DNA of 38,747 nucleotides, taken from positions 1 through 38,747 of the forward strand of contig CAZSCX010000003.1 of assembly GCA_964605545.1 (NCBI GenBank). Direction: 5' to 3'. Position numbers and translations under genes: made by a program. This stretch comes from DAOTMI01 sp964605545. GTDB taxonomy: Bacteria > Patescibacteriota > Microgenomatia > UBA12405. The notes beneath the pieces were generated by a model. That model ran no database searches and was not told where the DNA came from. It worked only from the letters and a program-made list of their open reading frames with translations. Of the stretch, positions 24,962 through 32,091 are shown one piece after another (positions within the stretch are counted from its first letter, which is position 1; each line of letters starts with the position of its first letter).

Positions 24962-26050
24962 ATGAATATTGATGAAAAAATAAAATTAATCAGCCGTAAT
25001 TGTGAGGAAATAATTACGGACGAAGATTTAAAGGCAAGATTAGAAAGCAGTGAAGAAATTCAACATTATATTGGTTTTGAAATTTCAGGCTTGGTTCATT
25101 TGGGGACTGGTTTGGTAAGTATGGGCAAGATTGCCGATTTTGTAAAGGCAGGTATTAAATGTCGGATATTCTTGGCTGATTTTCATAGCTATTTAAACAA
25201 TAAATTGGGTGGTAATTGGGATGAAATTAGATGGGCAACGGAAAACTATTTTAAAGAGGCCTTGATAGCTTCACTTAAGTGTTTTGAGGTTGATATAAAT
25301 AAAATAGAGTTTGTCATGGGAAAAGATTATTATAAGGATCATCCGGAAGAATGGGAGAATTTGATGAAAGTGGCAAAACATATTACTTTATCGAGAAATT
25401 TGAGGTCAATTTCCATTATGGGAAAACAGCAAGGCAATGATGTTGATATGGCGACTTTAATTTATCCGCCATTACAAGTGGCCGATATTTTTACTATGGG
25501 TATAGATTTGGCTCATGCTGGAATGGATCAAAGAAAAGCTCATGTAGTAGCCCGAGATGTAGCCAAAAAACTAAATTGGAAATCACCTATTGCTATTCAT
25601 CATAATTTGATTGCTGGATTAGGTGGACCGGACAAAGATCAAAACGATAATGAAACGTTAAAAATGAGTAAATCAAAACCGGATAGCGCAGTGTTTATCC
25701 ATGATTCTCCAGAAATTATAAAAACTAAGATAAAAAAGGCTTATTGTCCTGAAGGGGTGGTGGAATTTAATCCCATTATTAATTGGGTAAAAACGTTAAT
25801 TTTTTGGGGTGCAGATGAGGGAGAAATTGAAATTAAAAGAGATGAAAAATTTGGTGGTGATGTCAAATACAATAATTTTAAAGAATTTTTATTTGACTAT
25901 ACAGAGAAAAAAATTCACCCGATGGATTTAAAGAATTCTGTAGCGGAATGGTTGATAAAAAAACTAGAACCGGCTAGAGATCATTTTGAAATTCCGAAGA
26001 ATAAACAGTCACTTGCTCGGATGATGGCATATTTTCCCAAAAACCTCTAA
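24962..26050 (+). CDS. tyrS: Tyrosyl-tRNA synthetase, archaeal/eukaryal type
   Basis: 362 residues of class I synthetase. It resembles Methanocaldococcus TyrRS rather than the bacterial enzyme: IGFEISGLVHLG (37-48, HIGH region), IYPPLQVADI (167-176, holding tyrosine-contact residues Y, Q and D), AGMDQRKAHVVAR (186-198), the LKMSKSKPDS signature (233-242), then KKAYCPEGVVEFNPI, RDEKFGGDV and HPMDLKNSVAEWLIKKLEP. The bacterial S4-like C-terminal domain is absent. About 20 extra residues (DHFEIPK onward) extend past the usual archaeal end and lie in the overlap with the convergent gene. The start is set by a consensus -10 box 6 nt upstream. Confidence 0.93.
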   Translation: MNIDEKIKLISRNCEEIITDEDLKARLESSEEIQHYIGFEISGLVHLGTGLVSMGKIADFVKAGIKCRIFLADFHSYLNNKLGGNWDEIRWATENYFKEALIASLKCFEVDINKIEFVMGKDYYKDHPEEWENLMKVAKHITLSRNLRSISIMGKQQGNDVDMATLIYPPLQVADIFTMGIDLAHAGMDQRKAHVVARDVAKKLNWKSPIAIHHNLIAGLGGPDKDQNDNETLKMSKSKPDSAVFIHDSPEIIKTKIKKAYCPEGVVEFNPIINWVKTLIFWGADEGEIEIKRDEKFGGDVKYNNFKEFLFDYTEKKIHPMDLKNSVAEWLIKKLEPARDHFEIPKNKQSLARMMAYFPKNL

Positions 26051-26471
26051 GATCGTATTCGCCGCCTTTGTCTTTTAAAATCCAAGCATCAAAAATTTTG
26101 TCAGGCATTTTTTCAAAAAATAAGGAAATAATTTTTCCGTAAGGTTTGGCTGTTTCTACTTTTAGGACAGTAAATTCGGAAGCATAATAAAGTTTATTAA
26201 ATGAATCGAGACCGAAAGCTTTGCCATTGTTGTCCGTGGAAGCATTAACAACAAAAATCGGTAAACTAATACCTTCATTAGTACCATTTAAATATCCGTT
26301 TAGGGCTTTTCGAAGATGCAGGAAATATGGATCTGAAGTTTCGCTTTCTTTTACAGGAGTAAAACGCTCGGCTTTGACATTTACTACCGTAGTACTTCGT
26401 GTATTGTTAGCAATGGCAAAAATTGTTAAAGGTAAAAGCAAAATAATTATAATGTTTAAAAACCATTTCAT
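25974..26471 (-). CDS. Secreted protein of unknown function
   Basis: 165 residues. N-terminal signal peptide or anchor (MKWFLNIIIILLLPLTIFAIA), then a soluble extracytoplasmic domain with mixed alpha/beta character (SLPIFVVNASTDNNGKAFGLDSFNKLYYASEFTVLKVETAKPYGKIISLFFEKMPD...). No family is recognised. The 3' end overlaps the 3' end of tyrS on the other strand by 77 bp, so its last 25 residues are only weakly supported. The gene starts 10 nt after the uvrC stop and may be the last of the uvrA-uvrC transcript. Confidence 0.65.
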   Translation of the reverse strand: MKWFLNIIIILLLPLTIFAIANNTRSTTVVNVKAERFTPVKESETSDPYFLHLRKALNGYLNGTNEGISLPIFVVNASTDNNGKAFGLDSFNKLYYASEFTVLKVETAKPYGKIISLFFEKMPDKIFDAWILKDKGGEYDLRGFWENMPSSEQVTVYSSEFQNDL

Positions 26472-26481
26472 CTGTCAATTA

Positions 26482-27654
26482 TTATTTTACACTTTTTGAA
26501 ATTAATTTTTTTCTATAGACATTGGCAAAGCGATGTGCTTCGTCACGAAGTTGTTGGAGTAGCTGAAGAGCTTTAGAGTTTTTTGGTAACAGTATTTCTT
26601 TGTTTTGCTTGGTAACAATTTTTTCTTCACCTTTTACTAAACCAACTAAAGGAATATTTAAATTTAAACCGGATATCTGATTTTTACCGCCGTCAAAAAC
26701 AATTAAGTCTGGATAAAACCATTCTTTGTGTTTTAAGCGTCGTGTAAGTATTTCCTTAAGCATTAAAGGATCGTTTTGGGATTTGTAGATAATTCTAAAC
26801 TTACGATATTCCTTTTTTTCAATTATTCCATTTTGGAATACAGACATGGCACCGACAAAATATTTGTGTCCTAATTGGGAAATATCATAACATTCTATGC
26901 GGTTTATTTGCGGTATATTTAGAAGGAGTTGTAATTCAGAAATACCTTGAAGAAAAATATCGGAAGATAATTGAATATCGGTAAATAAATGAGAAAGGTT
27001 TTGCCAACCGGTAGCAATATAATTAAGGGCATATAAAGTATCACGATAAGAAATTGCCTTTTCATATTCTTGATTTTTACTTGTCTGTTTTAGTTTTTTT
27101 TCAAATTCGTTGGTGATTTTTTTTAATTTACCCTGAAGAATTTTTTTAATCATTTTAATATTTTTTTGATTCTCTTTTTCATTTTTCGGACAAAGGCCTA
27201 TGTGGCAATAAAGACAAGTTTTGGGATGTTTGGCTTTGAGATAAAAGGGAAAGATTCTTCTTAAGATTTTTAAAAGATATTTGACTTGACTTCCGTCAGG
27301 AAATGGACCAAAATCTCCACTTCTTCTGGTAGTTTCGATAAAATTTTTATGAAGAGTAAGATAGAGATAGCTTTTGTTGTCTTTTAATTGTGAATTATAT
27401 TTGGGGTTATATTTTTTTATTAATTTAGATTCGAGTACCAAGGCCTCAATTTCCGAACCGACTATTTTATATTCAATTTTGTGAATTGAAGATACCAATT
27501 CTTTTGTTTTTGGTCCTAGCGCATCATTGCGCTGAAAATATTGAGACACCCTATTTTTGAGGTTAATTGCCTTGCCAACATAGATAACTTTATTTTCTGA
27601 ATTTTTATATATGTAGACTCCGGGACTAGTGGGTATGTTTTTTAAGATATTCAC
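26482..27654 (-). CDS. uvrC: Excinuclease ABC subunit UvrC, lacking the HhH domain
   Basis: 390 residues against about 600 in most bacteria. GIY-YIG nuclease domain (GVYIY 12-16, YVGKA 25-29), the Cys-rich segment CLYCHIGLCP (as in the UvrC Fe-S motif), UVR domain (NEFEKKLKQTSKNQEYEKAISYRD) and the RNase H-like nuclease domain with YDISQ, FDGGKNQ and RDEAHRFA, which carry the catalytic acids. The chain stops right after RKKLISKSVK, where others continue into a helix-hairpin-helix pair. Start codon GTG overlaps uvrA by 29 nt. It should still make both cuts flanking a lesion, but 5' incision may depend on other contacts. Confidence 0.93.
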   Translation of the reverse strand: MNILKNIPTSPGVYIYKNSENKVIYVGKAINLKNRVSQYFQRNDALGPKTKELVSSIHKIEYKIVGSEIEALVLESKLIKKYNPKYNSQLKDNKSYLYLTLHKNFIETTRRSGDFGPFPDGSQVKYLLKILRRIFPFYLKAKHPKTCLYCHIGLCPKNEKENQKNIKMIKKILQGKLKKITNEFEKKLKQTSKNQEYEKAISYRDTLYALNYIATGWQNLSHLFTDIQLSSDIFLQGISELQLLLNIPQINRIECYDISQLGHKYFVGAMSVFQNGIIEKKEYRKFRIIYKSQNDPLMLKEILTRRLKHKEWFYPDLIVFDGGKNQISGLNLNIPLVGLVKGEEKIVTKQNKEILLPKNSKALQLLQQLRDEAHRFANVYRKKLISKSVK

Positions 27655-30250
27655 CGGTATAACTCCTTTTGCAGTTAATAATATCGTTTACTGTGCCTTG
27701 GGCAATGATTTCACCGCCTTTTTCTCCACCTTCAGGGCCAAGATCAATTATCCAATCAGACTGAGCAATAACATCTAAATTGTGCTCGATTACGACAACC
27801 GTATTGCCGTTATTGACTAGCTTTCTTAAGACTTTGATTAATTTTTCAACGTCATAAAAATGAAGTCCGGTCGTAGGTTCGTCTAGTATGTATAATGTAT
27901 GATCTTTTGTTACTTTAACTAATTCACGAGAAATTTTGAGTCTTTGAGATTCACCACCGGATAAAGTATTGCTGGCTTGGCCTAGTTCTAAATAACCCAA
28001 ACCGACTTCGGCAATGGTTTCCAGTTTTCTTTTAATTGACTTAATATTGCCAAAGAAATCAATGGCTTCATCAACGGTTAGTTTTAATATTTGAGCAATA
28101 TTTTTTCCTTTGTACTCAACTTCCAAGACTTCATCTTTGTAACGAGTGCCATGACATTGTTCACAGGTGACATACACGTCGGAAAGAAACTGCATTTCTA
28201 TTTTATTTACACCCTGACCATCACAAAAATCACAACGTCCACCTTTCATATTAAAAGAAAATTTACTTTCATTGAAACCACGGACTTGAGCCTCAATAGT
28301 TTTGGCCATTAATTTTCGGATATCATCCATGATTTTTGTATAAGTGGCGGGATTTGATCTGGGAGTGCGGCCAATTGGCGATTGATCAACCAATAAAACA
28401 TTATTAATATTTTGAGCGCCGGTTATTTTTTCGTATTTACCAATTTCACCATAATAAGAACCGAGGATTTCTTTACAAACACCACCATAGAGAGTGTCGT
28501 GGACAAGTGTAGATTTGCCGGAACCAGAAACGCCAGTAACACAAATTAAATTGTTTAAAGGAAAGTTGGCGGTAACATTTTTTAGATTCCATTGAGAGCA
28601 GTTGTGTAATATTAAATCCCCCCTTAATCCCCTCTTCGAAAAAGAGGGGACATTATTTATTTGTATTTTATTTTTTTTAAGATACTTGCCGGTGATGGAA
28701 TTTTTATTTTTGACTATTTCATCCAAATCACCCTCTGCGATAATTTCGCCACCGTGTTTGCCGGCGTATGGCCCAAAATCAACGATATGATCGGCAGATT
28801 TTATGACATCTTCATCATGTTCGACAACGACAACCGTGTTACCTAAATCACGAAGTTTTTTGAGAGTTTTAATTAAACGATCATTGTCGCGACTGTGCAA
28901 ACCAATGGTTGGTTCATCCAAAATATAAAGTACACCTGTTAATCCAGTTCCAATTTGAGAGGCAAGACGAATGCGTTGAGATTCACCACTGCTTAGTGTC
29001 CCCGCTTCCCGTTCAAGAGATAAATAATCCAATCCTACAGCCAAAAGAAAATCGATTCTGGCATTTAATTCCCGATAAATAGAATTAAAAACTTCTTTTT
29101 CTTTTTCTAAATCGAACTTTAAATTGTCTAACCAAGTATTTAGTTTTTCAATAGACAGACTACATACTTGGTAAATGTTTTTGTCGTCAATAGTTACCGA
29201 AAGGGCTTCCGGGCTTAGCCGGGAACCATGACATTCAGGACAAATATCTTTCTTGATAATTTTTTCCAATTCACCCCTGACCCATTCAGACTGAGTATTA
29301 AAGTATTTTTCCTGTAAAAATTTAACTTTCCAAGCGGGTACCTTGGTGGTGTCAATTTGAAATATTTTTCCTAAACCCTTACATTTTTGACAAGCACCTT
29401 GGGGTGCATTAAAGGAAAACATTCGGGGTTCAAGATCTGGCAAAGAAATATTACAATGAGGGCAAGCCAAGTTTTCGGAGAAAAGCAAATCTTCTTTGGT
29501 ATTTAAAATAATTAATCCATTACTTAATTTGAGGGCTTGTTCGACAGAATCTATTAAGCGAGTATAAATATTTTTATGTTCACGAATAGCTTTTTTATCG
29601 ATAGAAACCTTATCTACTTGAGCTTCGATATTATGTTTATTTTGTTTAAATATTAAAAAATCTTCATATAGATCCATTATTTTTCCGTCTATACGGGCAT
29701 ATTTATATCCTTGACGTCTTAAATTTTCGATTAATCCTTTAAAATCCCCTTTTTTATTAGCAATTACAGGAGCCAAAAGTCTAAATTCAAAAAAAGAGGA
29801 ACCGACAATGTTTTGAGAGGCAATTTCCAAGATCTGGGTAACAATCTGTTTGCTAGTTTGAGGTTTGACAATCCGGCCACATTTTGGACAATGAGGATGA
29901 CCAACACGGGCAAAAAGTAAACGGAGATAATCATAAATTTCAGTAACAGTACCAACAGTTGATCGAGGATTGTGAGAAATGGCTTTTTGATTAATAGCAA
30001 TGGAGGGTGACAAACCTTCGATTAAATCGACATCAGGACGCTTCATATTACCCAAAAATTGGCGGGCATAACTTGACAGTGATTCGACATAACGACGCTG
30101 GCCTTCGGCAAAAAGAGTGTCGAAAGCCATAGAAGATTTGCCGGAGCCAGAAACTCCGGTAAAAACGGATAATTTATTTTTTGAAATTTCAAAGGAAACA
30201 TTTTTGAGATTGTTTTCTCTGGCTCCTTTGACTTTAATTGAATCAAGCAC
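27626..30250 (-). CDS. uvrA: Excinuclease ABC subunit UvrA
   Basis: 874 residues with two ABC modules. Walker A GVSGSGKSS near residue 33 and GVSGSGKST near 570, two ABC signatures (LSSGESQRIRLASQIG and LSGGESQRLKISRELV), and zinc-module cysteines (CPKCGRIV, CPHCN, CPECHGSRL, CDFCDGQG, CEQCHGTRY). UvrA scans DNA for lesions and loads UvrB. The interdomain linker (residues about 534-546, PSFSKRGLRGDLI) is encoded by a copy of the dispersed hairpin repeat. Start GTG is preceded by TGT TATAAT at seven bases. It is somewhat shorter than the usual 940 residues. Confidence 0.97.
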   Translation of the reverse strand: MLDSIKVKGARENNLKNVSFEISKNKLSVFTGVSGSGKSSMAFDTLFAEGQRRYVESLSSYARQFLGNMKRPDVDLIEGLSPSIAINQKAISHNPRSTVGTVTEIYDYLRLLFARVGHPHCPKCGRIVKPQTSKQIVTQILEIASQNIVGSSFFEFRLLAPVIANKKGDFKGLIENLRRQGYKYARIDGKIMDLYEDFLIFKQNKHNIEAQVDKVSIDKKAIREHKNIYTRLIDSVEQALKLSNGLIILNTKEDLLFSENLACPHCNISLPDLEPRMFSFNAPQGACQKCKGLGKIFQIDTTKVPAWKVKFLQEKYFNTQSEWVRGELEKIIKKDICPECHGSRLSPEALSVTIDDKNIYQVCSLSIEKLNTWLDNLKFDLEKEKEVFNSIYRELNARIDFLLAVGLDYLSLEREAGTLSSGESQRIRLASQIGTGLTGVLYILDEPTIGLHSRDNDRLIKTLKKLRDLGNTVVVVEHDEDVIKSADHIVDFGPYAGKHGGEIIAEGDLDEIVKNKNSITGKYLKKNKIQINNVPSFSKRGLRGDLILHNCSQWNLKNVTANFPLNNLICVTGVSGSGKSTLVHDTLYGGVCKEILGSYYGEIGKYEKITGAQNINNVLLVDQSPIGRTPRSNPATYTKIMDDIRKLMAKTIEAQVRGFNESKFSFNMKGGRCDFCDGQGVNKIEMQFLSDVYVTCEQCHGTRYKDEVLEVEYKGKNIAQILKLTVDEAIDFFGNIKSIKRKLETIAEVGLGYLELGQASNTLSGGESQRLKISRELVKVTKDHTLYILDEPTTGLHFYDVEKLIKVLRKLVNNGNTVVVIEHNLDVIAQSDWIIDLGPEGGEKGGEIIAQGTVNDIINCKRSYTGEYLKKHTH
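28614..28650 (+). repeat. Hairpin repeat in frame inside uvrA
   Basis: AAATCCCCCC at 28614-28623, then TTAAT and a hairpin with 8-bp arms CCCCTCTT/AAGAGGGG around a 5-base loop (28629-28649). It belongs to the same AAATCCCCC plus GC-hairpin family as the copies at 30392 and 35010. It contributes about 13 codons of the uvrA linker without breaking the frame. Confidence 0.75.
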
Positions 30251-30257
30251 AATGTTT

Positions 30258-30266
30258 ATTATAACA
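30258..30266 (-). promoter_or_regulatory. Extended -10 promoter, leaderless uvrA (GTG)
   Basis: TGT TATAAT with seven bases to the GTG at 30250; consensus hexamer plus extension. Confidence 0.65.
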
Positions 30267-30300
30267 AAATTTGTTTGGGTTTTGTTTGGTTCGATGATTT

Positions 30301-30320
30301 AAATCTCCCAATCAGCCTAA
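30301..30320 (+). repeat. Degenerate left end of the hairpin repeat
   Basis: AAATCTCCCAATCAGCCT matches the first half of the full copy at 30392 with changes; the right arm is lost. It is the first of three partial or full copies in the 207-bp uvrA/DUF559 intergenic region. Confidence 0.5.
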
Positions 30321-30347
30321 GATAATAACAAACCATATTGATTTACC

Positions 30348-30386
30348 AAATCCCCCCATCCCGCAGTGGCGGGGACCCCCTTTGAT
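30348..30386 (+). repeat. Truncated hairpin repeat copy
   Basis: AAATCCCCCC, inner hairpin CCCGC/GCGGG, then ACCCCCTTTGATG, where the second hairpin breaks off. It sits in tandem, six bases before the next full copy. Confidence 0.65.
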
Positions 30387-30391
30387 GTTTT

Positions 30392-30440
30392 AAATCCCCC
30401 CATCAGCCTGGGCTGATGACCCCCTTTGACAAAAGGGGGT
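30392..30440 (+). repeat. Full double-hairpin repeat, left of DUF559 gene
   Basis: AAATCCCCC; inner perfect hairpin CATCAGCC/GGCTGATG (30401-30418); outer hairpin ACCCCCTTT, loop GACA, AAAGGGGGT (30419-30440). It ends 4 nt before the -10 box of the DUF559 gene. The copy at 30873-30920 is in inverse orientation. Confidence 0.8.
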
Positions 30441-30444
30441 GAAA

Positions 30445-30450
30445 TACAAT
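30445..30450 (+). promoter_or_regulatory. Candidate -10 box for leaderless DUF559 gene
   Basis: TACAAT with seven bases to the ATG at 30458. No TGn extension is present. It sits directly against the left repeat. Confidence 0.45.
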
Positions 30451-30457
30451 ACATTTA

Positions 30458-30922
30458 ATGATGTATTATAAATATTTGGCTGATGAAAATGGTAGAACAA
30501 AAAATGGTAATTTGAGGTATTTGGACGAATTAAGATCAATGGCAAGAGAATATAGAAAAAAGCCTACAAATGCAGAAAAAATATTTTGGAAATTAATTTT
30601 ACAAGGAGATAGATGTCAATATCGATTTTTAAGACAAAAACCAATCAATAAATATATTCTTGATTTTTATTGTCCCAGACTTATGTTGGCAATTGAAATA
30701 GACGGTGATTCACATAAAAATAAGCATTATTTAGATAAAGAAAGGGATGATTTGTTAAATAATTATAATATTAAAACAATAAGATTTACAAACGATGAAG
30801 TTGTAAATAAATTAAATTTAGTAAAGAATAGTCTAGAAAAAATGATTAAAGAAAGAGAATTATTGGTTTTTGGCCCCCTTTTGTCAAAGGGGGCAGTCCG
30901 CCTAGGCGGACGGGGGATTTGA
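30458..30922 (+). CDS. DUF559 (Vsr-like) endonuclease-domain protein
   Basis: 154 residues. The DUF559 core matches the PD-(D/E)XK fold: E40 in TNAEKIFW, YRFLRQKPINKYILDFYCP with D69, and AIEIDGDSH with E80 and D82. Related Vsr-like proteins are DNA nucleases, but the role of stand-alone DUF559 proteins is not settled. Residues 139-154 (GPLLSKGAVRLGGRGI) are the translation of the hairpin repeat at 30873-30920, so the natural domain ends near LLVF. A second ATG follows the first directly. The gene is bracketed by inverted repeat copies and lies just before yraN and dprA. Confidence 0.82.
   Translation: MMYYKYLADENGRTKNGNLRYLDELRSMAREYRKKPTNAEKIFWKLILQGDRCQYRFLRQKPINKYILDFYCPRLMLAIEIDGDSHKNKHYLDKERDDLLNNYNIKTIRFTNDEVVNKLNLVKNSLEKMIKERELLVFGPLLSKGAVRLGGRGI
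30873..30920 (-). repeat. Full double-hairpin repeat, inverted, within DUF559 3' end
   Basis: Read on the minus strand: AAATCCCCC, perfect 16-bp palindrome GTCCGCCTAGGCGGAC (30896-30911), then GCCCCCTTT, loop GACA, AAAGGGGGC. The outer hairpin is identical to the copy at 30392 except for the closing base pair, while the inner stem differs by paired changes. Confidence 0.8.
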
Positions 30923-30927
30923 AAATG

Positions 30928-30933
30928 AAGGAG
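30928..30933 (+). promoter_or_regulatory. Shine-Dalgarno site of yraN
   Basis: AAGGAG with eight bases to the ATG at 30942. It is one of the few clear ribosome-binding sites in the window and no -10 box sits at leaderless distance, so yraN is likely expressed on a transcript beginning upstream, through the DUF559 unit. Confidence 0.6.
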
Positions 30934-30941
30934 TATTTGAA

Positions 30942-31319
30942 ATGAAAACACAAAATTTTAAAAAAGGCAGAGTGGGAGAGGAAATTGCCAAAAAATTTTT
31001 ATTGGAAAAAGGATTTGAAATTATTGAGCAAAACTATAGTATTGATATGGGAGAAATTGATTTAATTGCCCTGCACAATAATTGGTTGGTGTTTGTAGAG
31101 GTGAAATTAAAAGTCGGAGACCGGTTTGGAACACCTGAGGAAATGATTTCTAAGGGGAAAATTTGGCAGATTAAAAGGGTAGCGGAAATGTGGTTGCTAA
31201 ATAACGAAAAAATGAGAAGAAAATATCCCCAACAAAGAATTGACGCAGTGTGTATTGTAGCCGATGGTGATTACAATGTATTATCTTTGAAATATTATGA
31301 CAACATACAAGAATCTTAA
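30942..31319 (+). CDS. yraN: YraN/UPF0102 family nuclease-like protein
   Basis: 125 residues with the UPF0102 pattern: KGRVGEEIAKKFLLEKGFEIIEQNY, MGEIDLIA (D40) and VFVEVKLK (E53, K55), a PD-(D/E)XK-like active site as in Holliday-junction resolvase relatives. The biochemical role is poorly known; the gene often neighbours dprA, as here, suggesting DNA processing. A canonical AAGGAG precedes the start. The end overlaps dprA by 23 nt. Confidence 0.9.
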   Translation: MKTQNFKKGRVGEEIAKKFLLEKGFEIIEQNYSIDMGEIDLIALHNNWLVFVEVKLKVGDRFGTPEEMISKGKIWQIKRVAEMWLLNNEKMRRKYPQQRIDAVCIVADGDYNVLSLKYYDNIQES

Positions 31320-32091
31320 TTACCGCGGTATTTTGAACGAAAAATTATTTGAAAAAACATTGGCGGTAGTGGGGTCGAGAAGAATGACAAGGTATGGCGA
31401 AAATGTTTTGGATAGATTAATGCCCGATTTGGTAGCTAATAATATTACAATTATTTCCGGTTTTATGTATGGAATGGATACGGCGGCACATAAAAAATGT
31501 TTGGAATTGGGAGGAAAAACAATTGCCGTTTTGGGTAGTGGTTTAAATCATATTTATCCCCCGGAAAATGAAAAATTATACAAAGAAATTATAGATAAGG
31601 GTGGATTGATCATGTCGGAATTTCCGGATGATTTTAAACCAACATTGTGGAGTTTTCCTCAGCGAAATAAAACAGTGGCAAAATTATCGACAATTGGAAT
31701 TTTGGTAATTGAAGCCGGAATAAAATCAGGAAGTTTGATTACGGCAAATTTGGGACGACAGATGGGCAAAAAAGTTTTTGCCATCCCCGGACCAATTACT
31801 TCATCGGTATCGGAAGGAACAAATTTTTTGATCAAAAATAATTTGGCAAAAATGGTGACCGAGATTGGGGATATTTTGGATACCAAATCAATTATTAATC
31901 AGGAAAAAATGTTTGTAAATTTGGATAAAATCGAAGAAGAAATTTTGACTTTATTAAAGGATGAAGAATTATCAATTGACGAAATTAGCCGAAAACTAAA
32001 GATTGGGGTGGCTGATCTATCGGTAAAATTATCGATGATGACAATGAAAGATTATATTGGCGAATTAAACGGTAAGTTTTTTTGCAGTTAA
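31297..32091 (+). CDS. dprA: DNA-processing protein DprA
   Basis: 264 residues. Rossmann-like DprA core: VVGSRRMTRYG (24-34), IISGFMYGMDTAAH (52-65), AVLGSGLNHIYPPEN, SEFPDDFKPTLWSFPQRNK, EAGIKSGSLITANLGRQMG and PGPITSSVSEGTNFLIK. A C-terminal winged helix (about 205-264, EEEILTLLKDEELSIDEISRKL) is present. The N-terminal SAM domain of longer homologues is absent. DprA binds incoming single-stranded DNA and loads RecA during natural transformation. Its end overlaps the convergent glycosyltransferase gene by 4 bp. comM nearby supports a competence role. Confidence 0.95.
   Translation: MTTYKNLNYRGILNEKLFEKTLAVVGSRRMTRYGENVLDRLMPDLVANNITIISGFMYGMDTAAHKKCLELGGKTIAVLGSGLNHIYPPENEKLYKEIIDKGGLIMSEFPDDFKPTLWSFPQRNKTVAKLSTIGILVIEAGIKSGSLITANLGRQMGKKVFAIPGPITSSVSEGTNFLIKNNLAKMVTEIGDILDTKSIINQEKMFVNLDKIEEEILTLLKDEELSIDEISRKLKIGVADLSVKLSMMTMKDYIGELNGKFFCS

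Larger units (their letters stand above)
30392..30920 (+). mobile_element. Candidate repeat-bounded element carrying a DUF559 nuclease gene
   Basis: A 529-bp unit: full double-hairpin repeat, leaderless promoter, DUF559 gene, and an inverted full copy of the repeat whose bases form the gene's last codons and part of its stop. Other copies of the repeat without the gene are scattered through the window. The arrangement resembles REP sequences with a RAYT gene, but the enzyme is a PD-(D/E)XK-type nuclease rather than a tyrosine transposase. Mobility is inferred, not shown; no target-site duplication was identified. Confidence 0.4.

Noticed and set aside
30301..30440. CRISPR array
   Set aside because: The repeats are palindromic, unevenly spaced, of different lengths and lack unique spacers; no cas genes are nearby.
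30458..30922. Part of a restriction-modification system
   Set aside because: No methyltransferase or specificity gene is adjacent; the neighbours are repeats, yraN and dprA.
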